DNA from: Fistulifera solaris
Lineage: Eukaryota > Bacillariophyta > Bacillariophyceae > Naviculales > Stauroneidaceae
DNA length: 60,337 nt
Assembly (NCBI GenBank): GCA_030295235.1
Contig: AP026177.1
Location: 1 to 60,337, forward strand
Direction of reading: 5' to 3'
A model generated the notes under the pieces. The model ran no database searches, was not told the origin of the DNA, and saw only the letters and a list, made by a program, of their open reading frames with translations. The position numbers were made by a program, and so were the translations under genes. Within the stretch, counting starts at the first letter, position 1. Each line of letters opens with the position of its first letter. Positions 23,981 to 34,700 of this stretch are shown here, piece by piece.

Positions 23981-24301
23981 CTATTGAGATCGGCTGGTGG
24001 TGCCGAATCTTTGCATCAATTGACTGCGGGCTACCTTCCGTTGGTACCTGGCGGCTGTCGTTTGCTTTTCAAGCCTAACAGAGTCGTTTGATCGGTTTCT
24101 TGAAACGCCCCGGCGTGCCATTTGTACGACTAGCTTGTTTCGTCGTCGAATGTGTCGGTATTCGTCTGAAGTGAACCATAACTCGCTGGCATTTTCTATG
24201 CAGCAATCGATCGAATGAACAATGGCGTTGCTGTCGTCGAAAGAGACAGAGCGACGGCGAGGCTTCCTTGTGAAGGCGGAGTTATCCATTGTAGTCGACA
24301 T
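23981..24301 (-). CDS. WYS-motif family protein, copy 7
   Basis: The ATG is at 24301. The core is PRRRSVSFDDSNAIVHSI, SELWFTSDEYRHIRRRNKL and then ARRG. Two compensating shifts alter the middle: the main frame reads VSRNRSND, while an adjacent frame reads GAFQETDQTTLLGL, which fits the family GxFxEx-D/E-xxT..GL motif. It then rejoins LEKQTTAARYQRK and RSQLMQRFG, with the stop at 23981. It converges on copy 6 with about 266 bp between; the two share IE-N-x-x-x-LWFT and RRNKL and probably arose by inverted duplication. Confidence 0.72.
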   Translation of the reverse strand: MSTTMDNSAFTRKPRRRSVSFDDSNAIVHSIDCCIENASELWFTSDEYRHIRRRNKLVVQMARRGVSRNRSNDSVRLEKQTTAARYQRKVARSQLMQRFGTTSRSQ

Positions 24302-24942
24302 GATGTGCTTTAATATATTAGTTTGGTGGAGGAGAATTTGAGAGGCTGTGCGCAGCTACAGATACTTGAATTATAATGAGAAAAGATACTCGTCAACTTA
24401 TAGAATGAGAAAAACGAAATGTGTTGCTTGGTGGAGGTGCAGATGTCAAAGGAAGACGATGTGGTGACGTAAGACGTAACCCCTCTTGTTCAAGTGCGTG
24501 GCAAGCTTGAGGACATGAGGAATAAAAAGAGCACAAAGAAACTAGCTACTGTACATTAGAAAGAAGGCCTACGACGAAATGACTAAGCGGACAACGGTGT
24601 CTTCTTATAGTGGGACTTGACACTGGTTTTCGGGACTACATTCTTCAATAGACTATGTGGACTTCAAACAAAAGCATCTGACATCGAATGTTCCTTACCA
24701 TAAGTTCAAACTACGATGTAGGAAAATGTACGAGAAGAACAAGTGTACGGAAGAGTTCGTTCGCGTTCGTCGCAGGCCCATGTTCAAGGTCCAACTGGGG
24801 TATGGGAATTCGTGTTTCATCGTCCGGACACGGCCGGGAAATGATAAACTAGATAGCGAAGTACCTAATCTCCCAGACACTAGCCCTAGAAAATACAAGA
24901 TCCATGCACCTTTTATACAGCGTGCGATCATTTCGTATTATT
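24302..24942. other. Intergenic, no supported gene
   Basis: About 640 bp between WYS copy 7 and the kinase stop. The plus-strand frame 24657-25067 (136 codons) is not recognisable and overlaps the kinase antisense. Confidence 0.45.
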
Positions 24943-26612
24943 TTAGCTTGTCAACTGATAGATTCGAATGCGTAAAAGAATGTGCATGTAATCCAACCAA
25001 GCCAAGACGCGATTCCACCATCCGCTCTCGTTATGATAAACTGCAGCAGCGGCATATCGACCCGTAACTAACAATGTATTTGCAGGACTCCCCAAGGCGT
25101 TATCAATGTGCCTGAGACAATCATTTGTTTTGAGCAGCAACAGCATCTCACGGGGTATCCGAGCCAGCAAGTCCATAATCTGACGTAAAATCGTTGTGCA
25201 TATCCCGCCATGACTGTTTTATCCACACGCTTGTTGAGTTTGTCACGCGGTTTCCCCAACGATTCTTGCTGCGTTCAATGACTTCATCAAAGGGCCGGGC
25301 CGTGACAAGTGCCGCAAACATGGTGTACATGTCTTCTAAACCCATCTGCGCTGCCTGTATCCCAGGAATGTCGGCTAGCAACAACGCCTTCCAAAGGCGT
25401 GCATAGTTCAAAACAAACTCTGGGTCCAGGGTTCGGTACAATCCATGATCCAGCAAGACTAGCTCGGATCCCCGCGTAAATTTTGGCTCTCAACAATACG
25501 TTAGCAGGATGCGGATCGCAGTGTACGCAACCACTTTCAAATATTTGAGAAGCGAAGGCGCTGGAGAGTAAATTAGCAACTTTCTTCTTATCAATACCTA
25601 GCTTCGCAATAGCTTCCGTGTCAGTCGCTTTGCATCCTTCTTCGAAATGCATCGTCAATACGCGGCTGGTGGTTTGCTCCCATACAATCGCAGGCACGAT
25701 GACATCATGCAAACCGACACGTCTGAAATTTTCCGCCGCGCGTTCCGCGTTACGCCCCTCGTTGCTGAAATCCAGTTCTTGTGGTAACAGAGGCTCCACT
25801 TCACGAGCAATCCATCCCCATGTAAATCCTTCAAACCATTCTTCGGCCCAATGACTGACTTGCACAAGAGCGCGAATATCTCCCATGGCAGTCTCTTTCA
25901 AATCGGCGTGTTGTATTTTGATAGCTAGTTTTCGTCCGTTCTTATAAGCGACGTGGACTTGCGCCAGGGACGCGGATGCCATCGGTGTGTAATCAAAAGA
26001 GTCAAAGGCTTCTTCGGGCGATTGACCTAATTCTTCCTTTACGATTTGCGCGACATGCTCCGGCGACGTTCGTGGATTGTCATCAAAGAGTGCACTCAAT
26101 ACAGTAGTATATTCGGGTGGTATTAAATAATCCAAACTGGCGAGATGTTGTCCGACTTTGATGTACACACCCGATTCGTATGACAGAGCGACAAAATACG
26201 ATGAGCTGCTCGCGTATGCACCGGATCCGGTCCCAGCTCTTCTTGCAATTGCGCCAATTCTTGTGCCACTTGTAACATGGCTTCTTTTCGTGTCGTTTGA
26301 CTTGCACTCGTTCCGCGAAACTCAATTGAGGATGCGAATTGTTACTATAAATGGCTTGGGCTTGGGCCAATCGCGCGCGACATTCTTCGACTTGTTGTAA
26401 TAATGGCTGCCGCGTGTCGTCTCTTTCACCAAAGTACTTGGCAGATTGATAATCGTACACCATGAGAAGAGCGGTTTGACCCAATCGTAAAGCACGTCGC
26501 GCTGCCTTGACATTCGGTTCATCGCTGGTAGCCAACACGGCACTTCCCGAGCCAGCTAACAAAACAAACCTGTTCTTCGCTTTAATTTACTACTAAAACG
26601 TGAACCGAACAT
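24943..26612 (-). CDS. ABC1/ADCK (UbiB-family) atypical kinase
   Basis: A member of the ABC1K/ADCK/COQ8 family, which acts in mitochondria or plastids on quinone and lipid metabolism. The likely start is the ATG at 26612 (MFGSRFSSKLK), followed by a shifted RFVLLAGSGSAVLA that reads like an N-terminal hydrophobic segment. Family motifs in order: YIKVGQHLASLDYLIP (the KxGQ signature), PMASASLAQVH (the Ala-rich loop that replaces the Gly loop), LAIKIQHADL (Lys), QELDFSNEGRNAERAA, GCVHCDPHPANVLL (catalytic Asp/Asn) and LVLLDHGLYRTLD (DFG equivalent). The C-terminal part reads PREMLLLLKTNDCLRHIDN. It resembles ADCK1 most. The frame shifts near 26270, 25475 and 25160, with unbroken homology across all three. 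No intron is needed. Confidence 0.9.
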
Positions 26613-27475
26613 CGTTTATCGCATGCTTGTAGAGTTTATTGAATGATTATGAGAAGAGCTCTCGGTGATGGAAAGAAGAAAAGGAACGATGAAGAAGAAG
26701 AAAGCAAACAAAAAGTTTGCGAGAGAAGGGTGACGGCATCGGCGTTTGCCATGCGTCAGCCAATAACGCTTGCCAATAACGGCAGACGCATTATACCGTG
26801 TTCCTTGTCGTACCAACATTAGAATTAGTATATGTCCAAAGTGTTGGTTTCCATATACCACGACTGCATTTCAGTCATGAGGAGCGGTTTCAGCATTCAG
26901 AATACAAACTAACCCCAACTCGTGAGAATGGTTGTTATCACAATGTTTTATCAGCATTTACAATGCACTTAAAGACTTTTCGTTTGAATACCCTTCCGAT
27001 CGTTGTTTTCAAAGTCACTATCAAGCCATAAATAATTGATTATTGTTTCTCTCGACGCAGCCAAGACTGGGATTCAGTCATGAGTCATGATTGGACCGCT
27101 TCATCAGACTGCGTTCCCTCAGTCTGCTGCAACCTGGCTATCTAACGTGCTTTCATAATTGCAATCACCGTCAGCAACGTTTCTAAAATACATGCCTGGA
27201 GTTTTTGAGGTCTGATGTGTTGCTTCGCTTGTCTGCAAAATGTAGACTACTTTTACGCGCAGTGCATACTCCCAGTTTCCGCGTGACTGGTTTTGTCACG
27301 TGCGATCGCATGGATGCGAGCGATCGGAACTATTCATTCATAATGAATTTTATTGTAAGATGTATTTTAAAGGTATCAATTTGTGGTAAACAAATTCATG
27401 AAGGCTGTGAGAGTTGTAATCGCAACCCAATCAAAACAGAACAAAAGACGAGTGATGTGAAGTCGACCCATTGAA
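26613..27475. other. Intergenic, no supported gene
   Basis: About 860 bp between the kinase start and the HSF stop. No ORF of interest. It is GA-rich near 26680-26710 (GAAGAAGAAAG). Confidence 0.45.
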
Positions 27476-28402
27476 TTAACGCATATGACTTTGATGACGA
27501 CGACGCAGAAGCAAGGAAGTGAGAATCAGTTCCCTACGCTGCTCTTGCTGGTGTAGCAAGCGGAGCATTTGCAATCGAGCTTCTTGCGGAAGCATCTGCG
27601 GACGCGGTCGCGACATCGCCAGTGCCATCGAGACTGCCGAAGGGCGATGCGGCATGACCAGACTTGCTGAGACAGTCGGATTGTCTATCGAGAGTCGAGC
27701 GCGCTTCAATGGCGGCTCTTCCGTGACTTCAGTCTTGACGGGAAGAAAAGTCGCAACAGGAAGAACGTTTGCGCTCGCAACTGTGACGGCTGCTTCGTTA
27801 CTCGTCTCCGAGGGCAATGAGACGGGGAAGCGCTTGGAAATTTCATAAAAGTCCGGTTCGTTATCAGGATCCGCAATCTGACGGCGAACGTCCTTGATTT
27901 CGGGCATGTACTTGAGCAAATGAAAACGGCCTTGCAAAAGGTCTATGAAATGAAAGGTAGAAAGAAAGAAGAGGGATGTGTTAGAGATGACTTCAGTGCG
28001 ATGACACAAAGCTAAACTTGAACAGGAAGACATACTTCGTGATAATAACTGTTGCGATCAATGCCTTTGGTGATATGCTTAAAGCCGTAATTTGTGAGCT
28101 GGCGAAGAAAGGTAACGATCCCAGCTTCAGGCTGACCGTGTGAATTCCACGCAATGTAGCGCGGTGCTTCCGGCTCGTTCAATAACGTAAAGAGCTTTTG
28201 CGAAAACGTCATCGATTCGATATCGGTGGGAATCTTATCCGTGTCTTCCGGGGAACTTGACTGAAATCGCGATACGAATGATTAACAAAGGTTCGAGGCT
28301 TGTCGATGCGTTGAATGACTACTGGTTTCACCGGATAAGGCGGTTCGGGAGCAGCCGGTTTGCGGCCGGGGCGCTTCTTCGGGGAGCCTTGAATCTTTCC
28401 AT
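27476..28402 (-). CDS. Heat-shock-factor-type transcription factor with shortened DNA-binding domain
   Basis: HSF proteins bind nGAAn elements as nuclear regulators; they form a large family in diatoms. The ATG is at 28402, followed by a basic Pro-rich region (SPKKRPGRKPAAPEPP) and RTFVNHSYRDFSQVP. The DNA-binding domain reads MTFSQKLFTLLNEPEAPRYI, AWNSHGQPEAGIVTFLRQLT, NYGFKHITKGIDRNSYYHE. An intron (27943-28035, GTATGT...TAG) interrupts it after YYHE. The next exon gives FLQGRFHLLKYMPE once one T is allowed for in a TTTT run. The C-terminal half is Ala/Val/Pro-rich and ends in a coil (LRLLHQQEQRREL). Compared with typical HSFs, about 20 residues are missing between AW..HG and the recognition helix TFLRQLTNYGF. 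Frame shifts lie near 28250 (CCCC) and 27939 (TTTT). Confidence 0.85.
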
Positions 28403-29291
28403 CGTAAAGTCTTCACAGCAGCGATTAACTGAGATAAAGCAGGAAGGTAGGAGGCGCTTTTGGCTAACTTTAGAATATAGAATGCAAATTTATGAGAAGA
28501 TTGAGAAGGAATGGTCACAACAAGAAGATGACTTGAGAATTGCGAATGAATGCGTCAAGAAAAGAATTGGGGAGCACGTGGTCCGCGAGAAATCGAACAA
28601 AAATCACCATCTGACTAACTTCTCGTAACATTTCTACGACCAGCTACGGGGCCAAAGAATCCAGTGATGTAGGCTCTCTTCCGATGATGCATGCGGCGGA
28701 CCCACTGCAACTGCCAACTTTAGGAACATACTACAAATTAGTTCATACTGACGTCACCAGTCAATCCCACATCAGCTGAATTCTCAACTTGTCGATACGA
28801 AATTGTAGCCTCCATTTGTCACACTACTTCTTGCCTTCTGTCAAGAGGCGACATAAACGACCGATCATTACTGAGAACTTATCTACAATGTTTTACATTG
28901 AAAATATTGTAGTTGGAACTACAGCGTATAATTACTTAAAGTTCACGGTTACAGATTTAACGGCATTCGCATACGGTTTTGACAAAACTCTTTCATCGTT
29001 GCGGAATTAGAGAAGGAAATGAGATGTGGATTGGGGCAAAGTGACGAAGTTAGTTTTGAAAATAGAAAACATGCAGCAAGTTCAAGAGTCCAAGACTTGA
29101 AGACAAAGTTCCACTTATCATGACTAACAATGAATGAATCATCATCATGATTCATTCATGGTCCGCGACTCGTGACTCTCCGTGATAAAAAACGAAGGAA
29201 AGATTCAAAGAAACGATCTACGATCTTGGGGCGGTTAGATCTAAATTTTAAGTTAGGCGATCTTATAGGGATGCAGGTCAACGTGTTTCTT
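28403..29291. other. Intergenic, with perfect hairpin
   Basis: About 890 bp. The plus-strand frame 28257-28628 is antisense to the HSF 5' end. The hairpin at 29130-29159 is the only clear element. Confidence 0.45.
29130..29159. repeat. Perfect 13-bp inverted repeat
   Basis: Arms ATGAATGAATCAT (29130-29142) and ATGATTCATTCAT (29147-29159) surround a 4-base loop. It lies 133 bp from the stop of MFS copy A on its downstream side. It could act in mRNA 3'-end processing or be a cruciform-prone remnant. No role is shown. Confidence 0.85.
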
Positions 29292-31008
29292 TTAGCTAAC
29301 GGCTTCATCGTCAAGGTGCTGATTGGTCTCCTCGTAAACTTGATTCAGAGTATCTGCTTCCTCCTAGCAAGGCAACTTTTAAGAGAATAGAATGATGATT
29401 ACGTTCAACTTGTCGTGCGTACGTACCTTTAGTTGAGAGGCATAAAACACTGCAATGGCATAAAAGAATGACGCGAAAAGAAACATAGTACCTGGTCCCC
29501 ACAGAATACCCGATCCCGTCTGACTCCATCCATAAATTTGGCGCATAACCGTAGGCCCCAAGCCCGATGCAATTGCTTGTACCGAATACAATGCTCCCTG
29601 AATGCGACCCTGTTCAGATTCTGTCACATTATTGGCCTTGAGTGCACTGATTGTAGGAAAAGCCATGGTCACTCCGTTCCCAGCGCCATGGCGACAAAGA
29701 TCGTTAGCTTGTCCTGCGCCAAACCGTAAAGTAAACTATGAACAGCACCGAATGCAAAACTGATCGAAATTGTTCTCTGCTCGCCGACGTTTTCCAGCAG
29801 TGCTTTTAATCCAACACTTTGGACGAGAATGCCGAGACCGCCCATGAGAACGTAGAGGTTCGCAATATCCGTATCAGTGAACGATAGGTGTTCCTGCAAA
29901 TAATAAACCAAGAGAGTATAATCGGCAGAGGACACCATGCCGCTGAAAAAGCCAGCGACGAAAGCATTCGAAAGAGGAAAGTCCTCTTTAAAATCGTCAA
30001 CTCCCACAAAGGACGATACCACCAGGGTACCTGCCGTTCCGATCGTTGCAGACGCGCCTGGTGTCGTGTCTCTTCGCCAAGTGTTTCTGGTATAAATAGA
30101 ACAACAATAATGATTCCCAACAGCATTGTCAACAGCGACCATAGCGATACCATTAGATAACCAAGCCACAGCGCGAGCCGAGGAGATAGTGCCTGCCCAA
30201 CCGAGTAGCCAGCCGACAATATGTCAAAACTAGGCGCGCGCCATTGTGCGGGAAGCACGTCAGCTAAGGAAGACATGGCGACGACATACCAGTTGATGCG
30301 AATCACTCCTGCCGCGTAATAATAGAAAGGAGACATGCTGGGCCGTAGCTGAAGCAGCACGAGAACGAATGGCGATATACATGATACAAGAAGACCAATG
30401 ATTAATAAGGCTTTCGGTCAAAGAAGAAACTCATGAGTCGACGCGAATACAATACAAATAGATCATGCATAGAAGTCACGCACGCTTTCTACCATATTCG
30501 TCGCTCAGCGATCCTGTCAAGGACGACGCGAAAAGGTAAACGCATTCGCAGCCAAATGCCGATTCGCTACTGCTTGTTGAGCGTCCGCCGATGCTGCAGA
30601 GCAAGCTTCGGATTTATCATGCATCGAAAAGGCACGACACGTCACATTCTGTGAAAGATTATAATCCAAATGAGCGTATCGATCCGTCATCACCGAAGGT
30701 ACCTGCGTAGAATGTGAGAAGACAGAGACACGCGAGCTTTCGAGTCGTTTCGACTACACGTACCACTCAATTACAGCACCTTCTCCCATCGCCAGCAAAG
30801 CAGTTAGGAACACAATCTGAAACCCCACTTTGCTCTCTTTGAAAGCTTGGAAGAAGGAAACATTATTCTCATTGCATTCGCTATCCGTCAATTCGATAGA
30901 TGACATTTCACAAACGGCGCCAACAGGTGGGCGAGTCAACGTTTCGTCGTCAGAGTTGGCAATTCGCCGATGTCGATGCTGTTGGGTAGAAAAGGTTTCA
31001 GAAGCCAT
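29292..31008 (-). CDS. MFS transporter (MFSD14/TetA-like), tandem copy A
   Basis: A 12-helix major facilitator. The ATG is at 31008 (MASETFSTQQHRHRR), with an acidic N-tail before helix 1 (QIVFLTALLAMGEGAV). The exon ends at a GTACGTG donor near 30768, and the next exon begins VPSVMTDRYAHLDYN. The loop 2-3 signature SLSDEYGRKR is present after a frame shift near 30517. Further motifs: SPFYYYAAGVIRINWYVV, VVLFIPETLGE, and the MFSD14-like ISALKANNVTESEQGRIQGA followed by YSVQAIASGLGPTVMRQIY. A second donor (GTACGTACG, near 29425) leads to the last exon EEADTLNQVYEETNQHLD, with a TAA at 29292-29294. It is probably a membrane transporter for a small organic solute; the substrate cannot be told. 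Frame shifts lie near 30517, 30050-30170, 29930 and 29665. Confidence 0.85.
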
Positions 31009-31381
31009 TCTCTTTTCTTGTGAATGATGCGAAGGATCGCTTGCCGTTCTCTCTCGCTTTGCAACATGAATGAAACATCTCGAGAGATTGCGTGCAAGGA
31101 GCAATTATCGGAACCATCGATCGCTCATTCTCGAAGGTTTACTTCGATCAATTCAGACGGTAATACCTTCCGGAACAATAAGTATTTAAGGAATTTTATT
31201 GCTTCTTCAAGTGATCGCCGGCTTGCGTGTTTTCGAGTGGTCAGTGGTCAACAGCTGGAGTTTCGGGTCTGAAGAAATGAGTATGACGTCACGTTCGTTT
31301 CGAAAATGAACCATCTATGTGACATTCGACATTCCCATAATTTTTATCTTTCGCCTATCTGAATCCATCTATCTGAATCCG

Positions 31382-33217
31382 TTACAACAAAAGACTAGAC
31401 TCCTCCGCCATGTCTTCAGATGATGATTCGTTTACCTCCTCAGACAATTCGTGCAAAGCATTTGCTTCCTCCTAACCAGACGCGAAGCGAGTAAGTGAAA
31501 GCGGCACCTCGTCAAGGTTTTAAAGTGTCTGTCGAGCACGTACCGGAAGTTGCGACGCATAATAGACAGCAACAACATAAAACAGCGATGAAAACAGAAA
31601 CATAGTCCCCGGCCCCCAAATTATACTCGTACCGTCTTGACTCCAACCATAAATTTGGCGCATCACCGTCGGACCCAAACCAGATGCGATTGCTTGTACA
31701 GAGTACAGAGCTCCTTGGATACGACCTTGCTCTGAATCCTTAACATTATTCGCTTTGATCGCACTGATAGTAGGAAAAGCCATCGATACACCGATCCGAT
31801 AGCAATGGCAACAAAATGGTCGCTTTGTTTCTGGCCAGTCCGTACAATAAGTTATGAATAGTGCCCAATGCGAAACTGATCATGATGGTGTTCCGTTCCC
31901 CAGCTTTTCAATGATCGTCTTCAAACCGATACTCTGTACGAAAATTCCCAAGACGCCCATGATCAAGAACAGATTGGCAATGTCTTTATCGTTGAACGAT
32001 AGCTGGCTCACGATATGAGAGAAACTTCATAAGACGCACCGAGTTTCCCAATATTCGACAACAAAATCAATTCTTGTTTCCACTTACGCGTTCTTGAATA
32101 TAATACAACAAAACGTTTGATCGCCCGCTGCCACCATTCCGCTGAAGAAAGCTAACGACGACAGTAATCGAAAGAGTGAATTCCGATTCAATATACTGAG
32201 TTCCCATAGAGGTCGATACCACCAAGCCATGGATCGCTCCGCTCGTTGCAAGAGCGCTTGTGCTGGTATCTTCGGATATCGTTTCGGGTAAAAGAACACC
32301 ACGATACTCAATCCCTAACAGTGTTACCAGAGACCATACCGAAACGTAAAATGCCCAAACCACAAGGAAAATCGCGGCGCGAGCAAATCCACAAGAGAAA
32401 CCCGCCAACAACATTCCAAAACTCGGTGCACGCCACTGCGGGGTAACATCCGCCAAGGAGGAAAGGGCGACCGCAAACCAATTGACTTGAATCGCTCCGG
32501 CGGCATAGTAATAGAACGGCGACATGGTTTCGTGCAATTGAATCAATACCAAAATAGTGGGAGAAAGACACGACAGAAGGAGGCCCGCTACTAAAATGGC
32601 TGCAATAATAGGCACAGAAAGTAAGATGATACGGAACAGAGCGCTCGGTTGCACTCAAGTCTTTCGAACTCACGTTTCCTTCCGTATTCATCACTGAACG
32701 ATCCTATTAGTGACGACGTAAAAGGTCAAAGCGTTCGAAATCAAACGTTCGTTCGCTACAGCTTGTTGGGCGTCGGCCGATGCAGCAAAGCAAGCCGGTG
32801 GCTTTTCATTCGCCTGAAACGAACTGCAAGTCACATTCCGCGGAAGATCATGAAGCAAATGAGCATATCGATCCGTCATCACCGAAGGTACCTTCACAGA
32901 AACAAAAGATACGCGTGAGAAAGAACCAGCTTTTTAGAGCGCAAGGTAAGAAATATAATACGTACAACACCAATCACGGAACCTAATCCGAGCGCTAGCA
33001 AAGTGATCAGAATAACGATTTGTGGACCGGCTCGACTTTCTCGAAACGCCTCAAAAGGAAGGCTTGTCGTCGCCGCTGCATTCGCTGTCGTTTCGCTCGA
33101 TCAGAGGCATATGAATGTGATCTGCACCTGCGCTTCTACGCCGTAGTGTTTCGTCGTAATAAAGCTGAAGCTGCCTTTGATGTTGCTGACGTTGGGGTGA
33201 ATCGTCTTCCGGGGCAT
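31382..33217 (-). CDS. MFS transporter (MFSD14/TetA-like), tandem copy B
   Basis: Paralogue of the neighbouring transporter, same strand, 374 bp upstream. The ATG is at 33217, with a Gln-rich N-tail (SPQRQQHQRQLQLYYDE) and helix 1 (QIVILITLLALGLGSVIG). The middle shares VPSVMTDRYAH, FACFAASADAQQAVAN-type sequence, SFSDEYGRKR, SPFYYYAAGAIQVNWFAV and LLPETISEDT. The C-terminal half is ISAIKANNVKDSEQGRIQGA and YSVQAIASGLGPTVMRQIY. Intron positions match copy A, including the last one (GTACGTG donor near 31545), followed by EEANALHELSEEVNESSSED and a TAA at 31382-31384. The near-identical SVQAIASGLGPTVMRQIYGW block against more diverged N-tails marks an older tandem duplication. The frame shifts several times, as in copy A. 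Confidence 0.83.
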
Positions 33218-34268
33218 TTTCAAGTATCTGAAATAGACAAGATTGCTACGAATTAAACACTTGAGTTATCATCGAACTTTCAATGAATGAGTCAACTATT
33301 TGAGAACCCTCTCGATGTATGCAAGGATAATAGGAACAACAAAGAAGGTAAGGGAAAGGAAAACAGGGCATTCTCATTCTTTCTCAACGCGACAACACGT
33401 CTTCGTTCTTCGTCCAGTGATGTGGTGGGTCGCGGTCGCGGGTCGCCGAACATGTAGTTTACAAAGTACAAGCCTCCTCGAGTCCGACTCAAAGCAGGTT
33501 CAGTCCCGTCAGTTTTGATCTCGTAGCTCTAAGCTTTCTACGAACTGTTTATCAAAGATCACTAGAAAAATAGACTGATGCTTTGATAGCTGCTCAAATA
33601 AAGTGAGGAGTCTTCCAGCGTCGAGTGCCTTTCATCCTTCACGATTTCACGAGAGAATATCCAAAATCACTATGCTTATCAGTGTAGGTTACCTTTTTCT
33701 CCGACTGAACTCAACTACAGTCCCGCCAGCTTCCACCCGCATTTTCAATGTAAAGTTTGCTTGTCTTGCTTGTTCTTTGCCCTTCTTGCTCCTTCCAGAC
33801 TTGTCGTTTGAAACCTGAAGCAATCGATTGAGTAAGCGACGACCTAGACTATGGAGAACAACAAAATAACATGAAGTATTCACTCCTAAATCGACTTTGA
33901 CTAGAGACCTAGAGATTTTACCGGACAGACAAGAGGTATACCGTATGGACAAGCCCTGGGGAAAAGATAGAGTACCTTTCACGTGATTTTGCCGTAGTGG
34001 GAAAAGTTACAGACGCCTCAAAATGCGACGATTTTTGTGTAGTCTGCCGACGTCCGTTTTTTGAAAACTTTTATCACTTAACATCGCGGCAAAATAGCCA
34101 ACTTTAGTCTGGAATATAATAATGAAAGTTTCAACCAACTTCGCGCCGGCTATTCAAAATGATTTAAAATTATAATAAAAGATAATTGAATTGTCGGCGC
34201 AAAGTTGGATCAAAGTTTCATCAATATTTTGACAATCTAATATCGTCTTTTATCACGACGTAACGCTT

Positions 34269-34347
34269 GGGAGACACGGGAACGCACCTCTGCTTGGTAC
34301 ATTTTTCTACGGGGCCTACGTGAGTGTACACTTTTCCCGAACCTTCC
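34269..34347. repeat. 79-bp repeat element, copy B
   Basis: Identical to 15320-15398 and in the same orientation, with unrelated flanks. The same nested complementary segments (CGGGAA/TTCCCG outer, GTACA/TGTAC inner) are present. A 14-bp palindrome starts seven bases after its end, and a smaller palindrome (CTCTAGAG) follows copy A at a similar distance. Strict identity over 19 kb of separation suggests recent copying or selection. Confidence 0.75.
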
Positions 34348-34353
34348 TGAATG

Positions 34354-34367
34354 TTTTTCATGAAAAA
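34354..34367. repeat. 14-bp perfect palindrome
   Basis: TTTTTCATGAAAAA, seven bases after repeat element B. It could be a terminator-like or hairpin element belonging to that unit. Confidence 0.7.
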
Positions 34368-34700
34368 GAGGCGGCAGCATAGTACACAAAAATATATAGT
34401 AATGGTATAATGAGGCGTCCGAATGTCGTATACGACATCGGCTACTTATCTAAAACTGTAGAGAGTAGAAAAACACAAGTGAATACCGCATACAAGCACA
34501 AGACTACTTAATAATCGATATAGCTGTTTACATAAGAATGATAAATATCTAGATTTGTATACTGCATAAAATCGCCAGCCGTGCTCGTCTTTCCAACAAA
34601 ATCAAAAGAAAAACGTTTGCGTCGATCTTTTGACATGCAACGGCGGCTAACTTATTGACTGAGAAAATTGATTGCATCAGAGTTTTATGAATGTAAAAGG

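Larger units (their letters stand above)
33218..34700. other. Intergenic, with repeat element B
   Basis: About 1.5 kb with no supported gene. It contains the 79-bp repeat (34269-34347) and, just after it, the palindrome TTTTTCATGAAAAA (34354-34367). The ORF at 33689-33982 minus is unremarkable. Confidence 0.5.

Noticed and set aside
24657-25067. Plus-strand 136-codon ORF
   Set aside because: No family features, and its 3' third is antisense to the kinase C-terminus. It cannot be excluded but is not supported.
28257-28628. Plus-strand 123-codon ORF
   Set aside because: It is antisense to the HSF N-terminal region, whose minus frame encodes recognisable sequence. No motif in the plus frame.
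10438-34347. Transposon or viral insertion as the cause of the gene-poor region
   Set aside because: I found no reverse transcriptase, integrase, transposase, capsid or long terminal repeat in any frame. Only the 79-bp element could be mobile in origin.
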